NCBI GenBank assembly: GCA_963965975.1
Contig: OZ014421.1
Span: 4,453,001 to 4,517,000 of the forward strand
Length of the DNA: 64,000 nt
DNA from: Xestospongia bergquistia
Lineage: Eukaryota; Porifera; Demospongiae; Haplosclerida; Petrosiidae
Reading direction: 5' to 3'
Part shown: one piece after another, positions 30,252 to 39,963 of the stretch
How positions within the stretch are numbered: position 1 is the first letter of the stretch
How the letters are laid out: each line of letters starts with the position of its first letter
The notes under the pieces: generated by a model
Database searches by the model: none
What the model saw: only the letters and a program-made list of their open reading frames with translations
Told to the model about the DNA's origin: nothing
Translations under genes and position numbers: made by a program

Positions 30252-31896
30252 ATGGCCGAAAATGCTCTTCATTTTAGAGTTACGGCCGAGTGTGCCATTT
30301 CTAAAGCTCGGGTAGCTTGTATGACTCTACCACATGGTGTGGTGGATACTCCTGTTTTTATGCCAGTTGGTACTCAAGGTACAATGAAAGGTGTAACTCC
30401 TGAACAGCTTAAGGCACTACCACTTGACTGTCAAATTATGTTAGGCAATACATATCATCTTGGTAGCAAACCAGTAAGAAAACTTGTTCTATGGAATCTG
30501 TTATATATTATAGTCAGGGTTGTGATGTATTAACTAGTGTTGGAGGACTGCATCAATTTATGAAATGGGACCGACCTTTACTCACGGTATGTTTTCAATT
30601 TTAGCTTTTGTCATTCATAATTATATTAACTGTTAATTTAAACTAGACTGTAGCAGATTGAATCTCAGCATCTATGTAAGATACATCTTGCCTTTGTGAT
30701 AAAACTGTCTTTAATAGCTCATCTCATTAAAAGCAAAAAGCAATCTTTGCTCATTTTTATATAGGACAGTGGAGGTTTTCAAATGGTGTCACTATTAAAA
30801 TTGGCAGAAATTACTGAGGTTATAATTAAATAGTAATAATCTTAATTAGCACATTATTATTTAGGAAGGTGTAAAGTTTCGCTCCCCTCATGACGACTCA
30901 ACAATGCTATTAACTCCAGAACACTCCATTGAGATACAAAATGTAATTGGTGCTGATATTATTATGCAACTAGATGATGTAGTACACAGTTTAACTACTG
31001 GAAATAGAGTTGAAGAAGCTATGTGGAGAACTCTGCGCTGGTTAGATCGTTGTATCAATGCCCATCACTACCCTAATAAACAAAACCTATTTGGTATTGT
31101 ACAGGGAGGATTGCAACCAGAATTAAGGAAACAATGCATCAAAGGTTAGTGGTGACTTTGTCCAATGTAAATATGCTTATTTCTTTATTAGAGATGATGA
31201 AACGTGACTTGCCTGGGTATGCTATAGGTGGATTGAGTGGAGGAGAAAAGAAAGATATATTTTGGAAAATAGTCAGTCTTTGTACTGATCATTTACCGAG
31301 AGATAAACCTCGCTATTGTATGGGGGTGGGGTAAGAGAAGTAAAGAGCTGAACTGATAATGTTAGTGACATTTTAGTTTCCCAGTTGACTTAGTAGTTTG
31401 TTGTGCTCTTGGAGTCGATATGTTTGATTGTGTCTTTCCAACAAGAACAGCTGTAAGTACCTCTCATACGATAACAGACAATATCTTTAATAATTCAATA
31501 GAGATTTGGTACAGCTCTAGTCCCGTGGGGCCAACTCCACTTAAAACAGAAAGAATTTGAAATGGACTTTCAACCAATTGACTCCACTTGTACTTGTGTG
31601 ACATGCACTCATTATTCTAGAGCAGCACTACATGCTATCATCAACAAAGATCCAGTCTCTTGTAGTTTAATAACATTGCATAATTTGACTTACCATGTAT
31701 GTACATTTTTAATTGATTCTATTATTTTCGTACTTGTTATCTTTAGTTGTCGCTGATGCAAGCTATTCGAAAGAGTATCATTGCTGGTCACTTTCCAAAG
31801 TTTGTTCAAGAGTTTATGAGTCGTTTGCATCCTTCTGGTAATTATGAACAATGGGTTATAGATGCGTTAGCATCAGTTCATATTTATTTAAAATAA
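30183..31896 (+). CDS. QTRT1: Queuine tRNA-ribosyltransferase catalytic subunit 1
   Basis: The spliced product is a full-length eukaryotic TGT. It exchanges guanine-34 for queuine in His, Asn, Asp and Tyr tRNAs, as a heterodimer with QTRT2. Motifs: [38 protein letters not shown] with the active-site aspartate, [40 protein letters not shown] with the nucleophilic aspartate, and the zinc site CTCVTC with a distal histidine (LHNLTYH). Three in-frame ATGs compete (30183, 30240, 30252); the first adds a hydrophobic, weakly basic N-terminus that homologues lack, so one of the later ones may be used. SNRNP35 begins 66 bp downstream on the same strand. Confidence 0.94.
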
Positions 31897-31962
31897 CTAC
31901 AAAATTTCTATTATCAGTTCATAATTTTTATCAAAAATTTTCACGACTGGCGCACAAAATTA

Positions 31963-32881
31963 ATGTGGGATGGGCTTCACATGGATAAGGAGAGAAAAGA
32001 TTGGGCCCCTTTGGTTGTAGATTACGGTGAATATGACCCACTCAAGGTTGGCAGTATTGATGGAACAGATTTGAGACCTCACGATCGTGCAATTACAAGA
32101 GCAATTCAAGCTAAATGTAAATTTTATGTCATTTTAAACAACACTGATTTTCTTTATGCCTTCAGATCGACCTAACAAACAGGTTAAAGGAGACTATGAA
32201 CGTACCTTGTTTGTAGGAAGGTTAAGTTCTGATACACGAGAAGGTACAACTGATGAAATATTGTAAATTATACTTACAATACTCATTTCAGACACTATTA
32301 TTGATCATTTCTCAAAGTATGGGAAAATCAAGAACTGTCGACTAGTTAGGGATATAAGTAAGTATGTATTAATGATATATGTATCATGATGTCATTATAT
32401 GTAGTAACTGGTCAATCCAAACGATATGCGTTTGTGGAATTCAAACATCAAAGTGATATGAAAAGAGCTTTAGAAGTAAATCCCTAATGAAGCAATAAAG
32501 CTATAGTGTTTTATTTATCGTTTTAGAAAGCTCACCATATTCTAATTGATGATAAGAAGATAATTGTAGAACAAGAGTTGGAAAGATTTTTGCCTGGTTG
32601 GAAACCTCGCCGCTTTGGTAAATACAAAATAATGTAGTAAATACTTCAAGTATGTTTATATAGGAGGAGGTCTTGGAGGTCAAAAAGAATCTGGTCAGTT
32701 GCGTTTTGGTGGACAGGGCAGGCCTTTTAAAAGACCTATGTATGAAATGTAGTTTGACTACAAAGTCTCAGTTTTTTTTTTTAGTGTTTTAGGTAATCAG
32801 GCTCAAAAATACAACAATGAAAGAAGGCGTGAATGGGAAAGACAAAGGCGGAGTTGTGATAGTCACGGACCAAAAAATTAA
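31963..32881 (+). CDS. SNRNP35: U11/U12 small nuclear ribonucleoprotein 35 kDa protein
   Basis: The product has the SNRNP35 leader [20 protein letters not shown], one RRM with RNP2 LFVGRL and RNP1 RYAFVEF, and the diagnostic [20 protein letters not shown] segment after the RRM. The last exon (from about 32785) was chosen by phase: it reads [20 protein letters not shown] and ends at 32881, giving the arginine-rich tail expected here. Another frame through the same bases opens a longer ORF but breaks this family continuity. The protein binds the U11/U12 di-snRNP of the minor spliceosome, so the organism should keep U12-type introns; I did not find one here. It lies 66 bp after QTRT1 in the same direction. 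Confidence 0.92.
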
Positions 32882-32998
32882 ATTAGACAAATTTTTTCAA
32901 CCTAACATACACATTACGTTGATGCCCTCTTCAATCTGCCATCCAAATTACCTTGAGTTTTATTTTACATGTTTTCAATCATCTGCTCCTCTAATAAT

Positions 32999-33112
32999 AA
33001 CTAATTGTTAGGACTATTTTTTGGATTGTTTGTAGATTATAAAACTAAAGAATAAGTGTATATAATTGTTAATACAAAAATACACTGATAAAGAAATTAA
33101 ATGAAAAAATAT
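32999..33112 (-). repeat. Duplicated 3' flank of ASTE1 copy A
   Basis: The roughly 110 bp after the stop codon match 37926-38038 after copy B, with small indels, and include the shared TTTGTAGATTATAAAACTAA word. The duplicated segment thus includes the 3' UTR. There is no poly(T) run on the plus strand at its edge. Confidence 0.8.
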
Positions 33113-34963
33113 TTAGCTGTCATCATCTTCATCACTGTCCATTTGTAATGTAGCAAAACGACTTTCTGATGTAACTTGAACACTGTGACTTCTTCTCCCA
33201 CTTGTTTGTAAAGACTTCTTGGTCTTTTTAGTTTGAGGGAGGTATGACATGATTGTTGACAAAAACCTTTCATAAAGACTGGATCCTCTAAGTTCTCTTT
33301 GAACTAGAAAGCTAAGATCTTGTTTACAAGCAAGAAAGAGTATTAGTCTTCCATCAAAAAGTAAAGCAGGTGAAAAGAAAAGCAGTGGATTGAGAAGAAG
33401 ATTGTTAATTTTCATAGCATCATTGTAGATACATTGCCACATTGAAAAAGCATGTAGAGCATCAAGCCAGCGATTATTTCTATCTTCTCGCACCCCTCGA
33501 GGTAGCAATGTAAGAGGGTCCTTGTCACGAGAACAGAGAAGGAAACAAATAACCAGACATTGTACAAAATGAGGGTCTGGCATGGTAAACTTAGCCCAGT
33601 AACATGAAGCAAGTACAACAAGTTGCCATTTTCTTTCAAATGTTTCCAACAAGGATGTGTCAAAATGCATAACTGTACAAAGAGCTTGCATGCGTTGGGA
33701 CAATGTAAGCTCTTGAATTTTATCAATTGGAGGTAATTCAAACATTTCGTCAGCAAAAGAGACAGACTCCAAACGTAGGTTCGCTTCAAATCTCACTATT
33801 TCCTTAACTTCTTTTGCTTCCATATAAGGTAAGAGTATAGTATACATGCATTGACGGATAGGTCTGCTACAGTTCTGAGCAGTCTTTTTTTTTGGATTAT
33901 CAATCACTATCTGTAACGAACACTGACCAAGGACTAAAGTCTCCATCAAATTAGGAACAAAGAATCCACATCGATATTGACGAAGAATCCACTCTGGGAT
34001 GGTCGTACCATTAGAGGAGACAAGCTGTGTTGATGACATAAAGTGTTCCTTGGTCAAATGATATTTTACGATGTACATCTCCTTAGATTTAGTGTAGTTT
34101 TCATCGATAGAATGTGCAATGTTTTCTCCACCATAAAGGGTAGCTGTTAGATATTCCATGAGCTCTTCATACGAATGAAATCGAGAGATATAACGTACAA
34201 ACCGATGTATTTCATCTCGCTTTGATTTATATCTATGAGCAATACCGGCTGTTGACCTCAGAAAATCATTCTTTAGTGCAGGAAACATTCGATTAGAGAG
34301 GAAATCATTACCTAGAACAGCAGGAATTAAGAGAGGCATTTCAGAAGTAGCAAAACGAAAACTTTTAACAAAATCACCCAACATGTACAGTTCAGCTGTG
34401 ATTGGTCTATTTTCCCAGTGGAGTTTATTAATGGGAATATAACCAGCATCAATATTGAACATAAAGTAATCAGAATCTAAAGCAACTACTGGACATTGGT
34501 AATGATTGGCCATAGCAACTGTATCCCAATCTGCTTCCCCATCAGCAAAATACAATGGAATCTGGAGCTCTTCAAGGACTTCACGAAAAACTTGAATAGC
34601 AAATAAAGGGAGAATATTCATTCCAGATTGTCCTTGTTTGCTTCCAATTAAGGAATCTCGTATAATCTGCATCCGTTCTTCTCTCCTTCTCCAAATAACA
34701 GTTTCCTTTTCCCTTTTAAAGTCAATTCCATCAAAGACAACTACAGGTTCAATATCATTAGTAGTAAGTGAAGTGAAAAACTCTATCAGTCTGTGACGAA
34801 ATTCCCAATATTGACCACCATGTATCCAATCAATATGGAACTGAGAGTGCAAAGAGTGGCAAAGACTATAACCATCTATCACTAAGTGACCTTTGAGTTG
34901 ATACTGACGCCACTTGTCTGCAAAATACCACTCCATAAAACTTGTCAATCCAGAGATACCCAT
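33113..34963 (-). CDS. ASTE1: Asteroid homologue 1, XPG/FEN-like nuclease family, copy A
   Basis: An intronless 616-residue frame. The N-terminal XPG-like region starts MGISGLTSFMEWYF and keeps acidic metal-site candidates at VIDGY, VVFDGIDF, FADGEADWDT and ALDSDYFMF, the positions used by FEN-family nucleases. The rest of the protein aligns with animal ASTE1, including RPIRQCMYTILL and a C-terminal basic then very acidic tail (MDSDEDDDS). ASTE1 is reported to be a structure-specific nuclease in DNA double-strand-break processing. A near-identical copy lies about 5 kb to the right in the same orientation, with GNL1 between. By eye the two differ at about 30 of the first 575 residues; the lysine-rich tail differs more. 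Both are open, so neither looks like a pseudogene. Confidence 0.92.
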   Translation of the reverse strand: MGISGLTSFMEWYFADKWRQYQLKGHLVIDGYSLCHSLHSQFHIDWIHGGQYWEFRHRLIEFFTSLTTNDIEPVVVFDGIDFKREKETVIWRRREERMQIIRDSLIGSKQGQSGMNILPLFAIQVFREVLEELQIPLYFADGEADWDTVAMANHYQCPVVALDSDYFMFNIDAGYIPINKLHWENRPITAELYMLGDFVKSFRFATSEMPLLIPAVLGNDFLSNRMFPALKNDFLRSTAGIAHRYKSKRDEIHRFVRYISRFHSYEELMEYLTATLYGGENIAHSIDENYTKSKEMYIVKYHLTKEHFMSSTQLVSSNGTTIPEWILRQYRCGFFVPNLMETLVLGQCSLQIVIDNPKKKTAQNCSRPIRQCMYTILLPYMEAKEVKEIVRFEANLRLESVSFADEMFELPPIDKIQELTLSQRMQALCTVMHFDTSLLETFERKWQLVVLASCYWAKFTMPDPHFVQCLVICFLLCSRDKDPLTLLPRGVREDRNNRWLDALHAFSMWQCIYNDAMKINNLLLNPLLFFSPALLFDGRLILFLACKQDLSFLVQRELRGSSLYERFLSTIMSYLPQTKKTKKSLQTSGRRSHSVQVTSESRFATLQMDSDEDDDS

Positions 34964-35121
34964 TGTTCCTGTCTGTGGGAAAGAACCAGGCGGAGATACT
35001 CATAAACGAAAAATTAACAATAGTTATTATTAATAATTATTATTAATTAATATTGTTATTAATAAAAATTAAAAGTTAAAATTAATATTTTTGGCCACAC
35101 CCTTGTCAGCCACTGTAGAAG
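34964..35121. promoter_or_regulatory. Bidirectional promoter region, ASTE1 copy A / GNL1
   Basis: 158 bp between divergent start codons, with a very AT-rich TTATTATTAATAATTATTATT-like core near 35022-35060. No named element. Confidence 0.45.
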
Positions 35122-37615
35122 ATGCCAAGAAAAAAGCCATTTAGTAATAAACAGAAGAAGCGACAGCTTCAAATTAAAAAACAAAGCAAAAAAGACAAAT
35201 GTAAGTAACCCGCCATTATCATAAACTTTAACAATTGAGTTATAGGTGAGCGAGGAAATGAGCCATCTCGTCCTGACCCTGAGGAGGAGGACAGTGAAGA
35301 AGAAGAAGAAAATACCAGTGATGATACTTCACCTACCAAAGCTCCATTAGTGATATCAAAGATTGATCACCAACCCACAAAATCTGGCCATTATGATCCC
35401 AATCGGTATTAGCTCTAATTGTATATAATGTATGTCTTTCTGGGAATAGTTTTAGACTTCATTTTGAGCAAGAGTCACGTGAAGAATTAGAAAAAAGAAA
35501 AAGAGATGCTAAAAGACTTCCAATTGTTCCAGTAGATGAGGTATATTGTACATATCATTTAATATAAAGTATTTGATGTACTAGTCAACTCTCGAAGTTG
35601 GTATAGAAGATATTTATCATCCTGGATCATTTTTGGATATGCCTAAAAGACCACCATGGGATTACAGCAAGAGTAAAGCTGAGGTGATCTAGTGATATCA
35701 TTTCAAAGTGATCTACAGATCAGATCTTAGGTTGAACAAAGAGAAGAACAAATGTTTATGAGATATTTAGACCAAATACACTCACATTATCCATCAGATC
35801 AACTTAGTTACTTTGAACATAATCTTGAGGTAATAATTCCTTCTTATTTTTAATCATTTTATTATTCCTAATAGACATGGCGGCAGTTATGGCGTGTTCT
35901 GGAGTTATCAAATGTTGTATTGTTAATTGCAGACATTCGACACCCTGTATGCCCTTCAAACCAGACGTTATTTTATTCCCTCTTTTCCAGGTGTTACATT
36001 TCCCTCCAGCATTATATACACATGTAATAGATGATTTAAAAAAACAACTCATTCTTGTTTTGAACAAAGTGAGTGGTCTAGTATGTTACTAACTAGCATA
36101 ATGATTTCTGTAGGTTGATTTAGTGCCTCCTCAAATAGTTATTGCTTGGAAATATTATTTTATGAACAAATTTCCTCATTTGAATATTATTTGTTTCACC
36201 TCATATCCTAATAAAGATGTGTCTCTAGAACATAATAAAAAAGGTACTTTAGACTATATAGTATATAAATTATGTGCTGTTTTATCAGTTAAAATGAGGT
36301 TTCGAAGGAGAGGTGGAAAAATGTTATCTGCTGTTGGTCCACGTGAATTATTTCATGTGATAGAGGAACTTTATAGAGGACAAAGTTAGAAAATGTTAAA
36401 CTTAAGGTTTGTCATTACTTTTTTAGTTGATATGACAAGTTGGCAGCAACATCTTGACACTAAATCAGATGAAGAGATAACTGAAGTATCATCACATGAA
36501 GTTCCTCATTCTATCTTAACTATAGGATTAGTAGGTAAATATAATATGTATAATACATAGATAGTTACATGAGTGTATCTGTTAGGTCATCCTAATGTTG
36601 GAAAGTCATCCATTCTTAATGGATTGATGGGGAAAAAGGTAAATTAGTGACTCTGCTTTATCGTGACTCTTTCTTTAGACTGTCAGTATTTCCAGGACTC
36701 CGGGACATACTAAACACTTACAGACAATTTTCTTAACTCCAACAATACGTCTCTGTGATTGTCCTGGACTAGTTTTTCCATCTTTAATTAACAAGCAGTT
36801 ACAAGTATAGTTTGTATTATAAATGATAAATTCACTTTCAATCTAAAATAGATCCTAAGTGGGATATATCCTATATCTCAAGTTCGGGAACCTTATACTA
36901 GCGTTGGATATTTAGCTGAGCGTGTTCCTATAATAGACTTGCTTCAGCTCTCTAATCCTAACTATGATCCTCTACCTTCACAAGAAAAGACCAGAAAATC
37001 TTCTGAAGATGAAGATGATGAATACAAATATGATGCAACTTGTATTTCTCACCAAAACTTCCCTAGTGTGACTGAACAAGTCTGGACTCCTTGGGATATA
37101 TGTGATGGTGAGATCAATATTATGTAATGTAATGTTATTGAAAATTTCTTTGTAGCTTGGGCAGAAAGAAGAGGCTACTATACTGCAAAAGCTGCTAGAC
37201 TAGACACATATAGAGCTGGTATAACTAGAAAACTAAGTACTATAAATTATAATGTTTTATTTGTAGCTAATAGTCTTCTAAGATTGGCTGCTGATGGACG
37301 AATTACTCTCTTTTTCAGACCACCTGGTTACTCAAAAGAAAAAGGTGAGCATACATACTATTTATATACATTTACTACATGTTTTGTACAATAGAGAGAT
37401 GGGAACATCATCCTGAAGTGTCTGAAATGATTGCCTTACAACAAGAAGGGATGATTGAAGCAAGTTCCATACCACTAGACCAAATGTCATCCACTAGCAG
37501 TGACAGTGATGATATTGTTAAAGAGAAAATAATAGAAACTCCTAATAAAGATTCTACAGTACAACTTAATAAGTTTACAATGTTGATAGACTTTGAAGAA
37601 GACAACAATGGATAG
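35122..37615 (+). CDS. GNL1: Circularly permuted GTPase GNL1 (HSR1)
   Basis: The product starts MPRKKPFSNKQKKRQLQIKK, the conserved basic GNL1 N-terminus, then an acidic stretch, YDPNRFRLHFEQESREELEK and YFEHNLETWRQLWRVLE. The GTPase motifs are circularly permuted as in the YlqF/YawG family: G4 LVLNKVDLVPP (about 36055-36130) precedes G1 GHPNVGKSS (about 36594) and G3 CDCPGL. EPYTSVGYLAERVP, AWAERRGYYTAKAARLDTYR and FFRPPGYSKEK follow, with an acidic tail ending at 37615. The family acts in nucleolar ribosome biogenesis; the exact GNL1 role is less defined. It lies between the two ASTE1 copies. Confidence 0.94.
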
Positions 37616-37925
37616 TTAAAACCACTAATTCATAATATTCTGTCTTATTTAAAATGTTTATACATAATATTATATTATTGATACTAATATTGTTGCTACC
37701 TTGTAAGGTTATTGACACCATGTATTATTATAATGACACAGTTAATGTTCTTCTCATACATATGGCCACCATAAAAGTAATGATTTTCTTTATTATCATT
37801 TTAAAGAACCTCTACTATATATTTATGTATTAAATTTTTTATTTGTGTTTCTTGCACCATGAGGTAATGTATTTCTCTCTTTTAATTTGAGAAATGTTAT
37901 TAAACAAAATGACAATGATGATTAT

Positions 37926-38038
37926 TAATTAATTGTCAGGACTATCCCTGTTTAATTAGTTTGTAGATTATAAAACTAAAGAATAAGTGTAATTGTTGAT
38001 GCAAAAATAAATGATAAAGAAATTAAATGAAAAATTAT
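37926..38038 (-). repeat. Duplicated 3' flank of ASTE1 copy B
   Basis: Matches 32999-33112 after copy A, with a few indels. Homology stops near 37926, within the gap after GNL1. Confidence 0.8.
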
Positions 38039-39931
38039 CTAACTGTCATCATCTTCATCATTCTTTTCTTCATCACTGTCCATTTCTAACATAGCAAAAC
38101 GATTTGTTGATGTAACTGGAACAGTCTGTGATACAGTTTTAGATTTGACAATAGCTTTATCTCCTCCACTTGTTTGAGAAGACTTCTTGCTCTTTTTAGT
38201 TTGAGGGAGGTATGACATGATTGTTGACAAAAACCTTTCATAAAGACTGGATCCTCTAAGTTCTCTTTGGACTAGAAAGCTAAGATCTTGTTTACAAGCA
38301 AGAAAGAGTATTAGTCTTCCATCAAAAAGTAAAGCAGGTGAAAAGAAAAGCAGTGGATTGAGAAGAAGATTATTAATTTTCATAGCATCATGGTAGATAC
38401 ATTGCCACATTGAAAAAGCATGTAGAGCATCAAGCCAGCGATTATTTCTATCTTCTCGCACCCTTCGAGGTAGCAATGTAAGAGGGTCCTTGTCACGAGA
38501 ACAGAGAAGGAAACAAATAACCAGACATTGTACAAAATGAGGGTCTGGCATGGCAAACTTAGCCCAGTAACATGAAGCAAGTACAACAAGTTGCCATTTT
38601 CTTTCAAATGTTTCCAACAAGGATGAGTCACAATGCATAACTGTACAAAGAGCTTGCATGCGTTGGGACAATGTAAGCTCTTGAATTTTATCAATTGGAG
38701 GTAATTCAAACATTTCTTCAGAAAAAGAGACAGACTCCAGACGCAGGTTAGCTTCAAATCTCACTATTTCCTTAACTTCTTTTGCTTCCATATATGGTAA
38801 GAGTATAGTATACATGCATTGACGGATAGGTCTGCTACAGTTCTGAGCAGTAGTCTTTTTTGGATTATCAGTCACTACCTGTAACAAACACTGACCAAGG
38901 ACTAAAGTCTCCATCAAATTAGGAACGAAGAATCCGCATCGATATTGACGGAGAATCCACTCTGGGATGGTCGTACCATTAGAGGAGACCAGCTGTGTTG
39001 ATGACATAAAGTGTTCCTCAGTCAAATGATATTTTACGATGTACATCTCCTTAGATTTAGTGTAGTTTTCATCGATAGAATGTGCAATGTTTTCTCCACC
39101 TTTAAAGGTAGTTGTTAGATATTCCATGAGCTCCTCATACGAATGAAATCGAGAGATATAACGTACAAACCGATGTATTTCATCTCGTTTTGATTCAGAT
39201 CTATGAGCAATACTGGCTGTTGACCTCAGAAAATCATCCTTTAGTGGAGGAAACATTCGATTAGAGAGGAAATCATTACCTAGAACAGCAGGAATTAAGA
39301 GGGGCATTTCAGAAGTAGCAAAACGAAAACTTTTAACAAAATCACCCAACATGTAAAGTTCAGCTGTGATTGGTCTATTTTCCCAGTGGAGTTTATTAAT
39401 GGGAATATAACCAGCATCAATATTGAACATAAAGTAATCAGAATCTAAAGCAACTACTGGACATTGATAATGATTGGCCATAGCAACTGTATCCCAATCT
39501 GCTTCCCCATCAGCAAAATACAATGGAATCTGGAGCTCTTCAAGGACTTCACGAAAAACTTGAATAGCTAATAAAGGGAGAATACGCGTTCCAGATTGTC
39601 CTTGTTTGCTTCCAATTAAGGACTCTCGTATATACCGTACCCATTCTTCTCTCCTTCTCCAAATAACTGCTTCTTTTTCCCTTTTAAAGTCAATTCCATC
39701 AAAGACAACTACAGGTTCAATATCATTAGTAGTAAGTGAAGTGAAAAACTCTATCAGCCTGTGACGAAATTCCCAATATTGACCACCATGTATCCAATCA
39801 ATATGGAACTGAGAGTGCAAGGAGTGGCAAAGACTATAACCATCAATTACTAAGTGACCTTTGAGTTGATACTGACGCCACTTGTCTGCAAAATACCACT
39901 CCATAAAACTTGTCAATCCAGGGATTCCCAT
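38039..39931 (-). CDS. ASTE1: Asteroid homologue 1, XPG/FEN-like nuclease family, copy B
   Basis: An intronless 630-residue frame, a second copy of the ASTE1-like nuclease at 33113-34963, in the same orientation. The start is the ATG at 39931 (MGIPGLTSFMEWYF). Two further upstream in-frame codons begin with TTG and have no counterpart in copy A. All the acidic active-site candidates seen in copy A are kept. The C-terminal tail is longer (an inserted KAIVKSKTVSQT-like segment and MDSDEEKNDEDDDS). The first 575 residues differ from copy A at roughly 30 positions by eye. Nucleotide similarity to copy A stops right at the ATG on the 5' side, leaving only 32 bp to the EI24 ATG. This copy probably uses the EI24 promoter region. 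Confidence 0.92.
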   Translation of the reverse strand: MGIPGLTSFMEWYFADKWRQYQLKGHLVIDGYSLCHSLHSQFHIDWIHGGQYWEFRHRLIEFFTSLTTNDIEPVVVFDGIDFKREKEAVIWRRREEWVRYIRESLIGSKQGQSGTRILPLLAIQVFREVLEELQIPLYFADGEADWDTVAMANHYQCPVVALDSDYFMFNIDAGYIPINKLHWENRPITAELYMLGDFVKSFRFATSEMPLLIPAVLGNDFLSNRMFPPLKDDFLRSTASIAHRSESKRDEIHRFVRYISRFHSYEELMEYLTTTFKGGENIAHSIDENYTKSKEMYIVKYHLTEEHFMSSTQLVSSNGTTIPEWILRQYRCGFFVPNLMETLVLGQCLLQVVTDNPKKTTAQNCSRPIRQCMYTILLPYMEAKEVKEIVRFEANLRLESVSFSEEMFELPPIDKIQELTLSQRMQALCTVMHCDSSLLETFERKWQLVVLASCYWAKFAMPDPHFVQCLVICFLLCSRDKDPLTLLPRRVREDRNNRWLDALHAFSMWQCIYHDAMKINNLLLNPLLFFSPALLFDGRLILFLACKQDLSFLVQRELRGSSLYERFLSTIMSYLPQTKKSKKSSQTSGGDKAIVKSKTVSQTVPVTSTNRFAMLEMDSDEEKNDEDDDS

Positions 39932-39963
39932 TTTCAATATCTAATCTCCGCCCACTTTCAGTT
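39932..39963. promoter_or_regulatory. 32-bp gap between ASTE1 copy B and EI24 start codons
   Basis: The divergent ATGs at 39931 (minus) and 39964 (plus) are only 32 bp apart. There is no room for two separate core promoters, so 5' UTRs either overlap or transcription starts within the partner's coding region. Confidence 0.6.

Noticed and set aside
32817-33011. Alternative longer frame through the last SNRNP35 exon
   Set aside because: It requires a CAG acceptor, loses the arginine-rich tail and runs far into AT-rich 3' sequence; the other phase fits the family.
33412-33789. 125-codon alternative frame inside ASTE1 copy A (and its twin at 38380-38757 in copy B)
   Set aside because: It is kept only because the two copies are nearly identical in DNA; it lies in another frame of a clear coding gene and has no family features.
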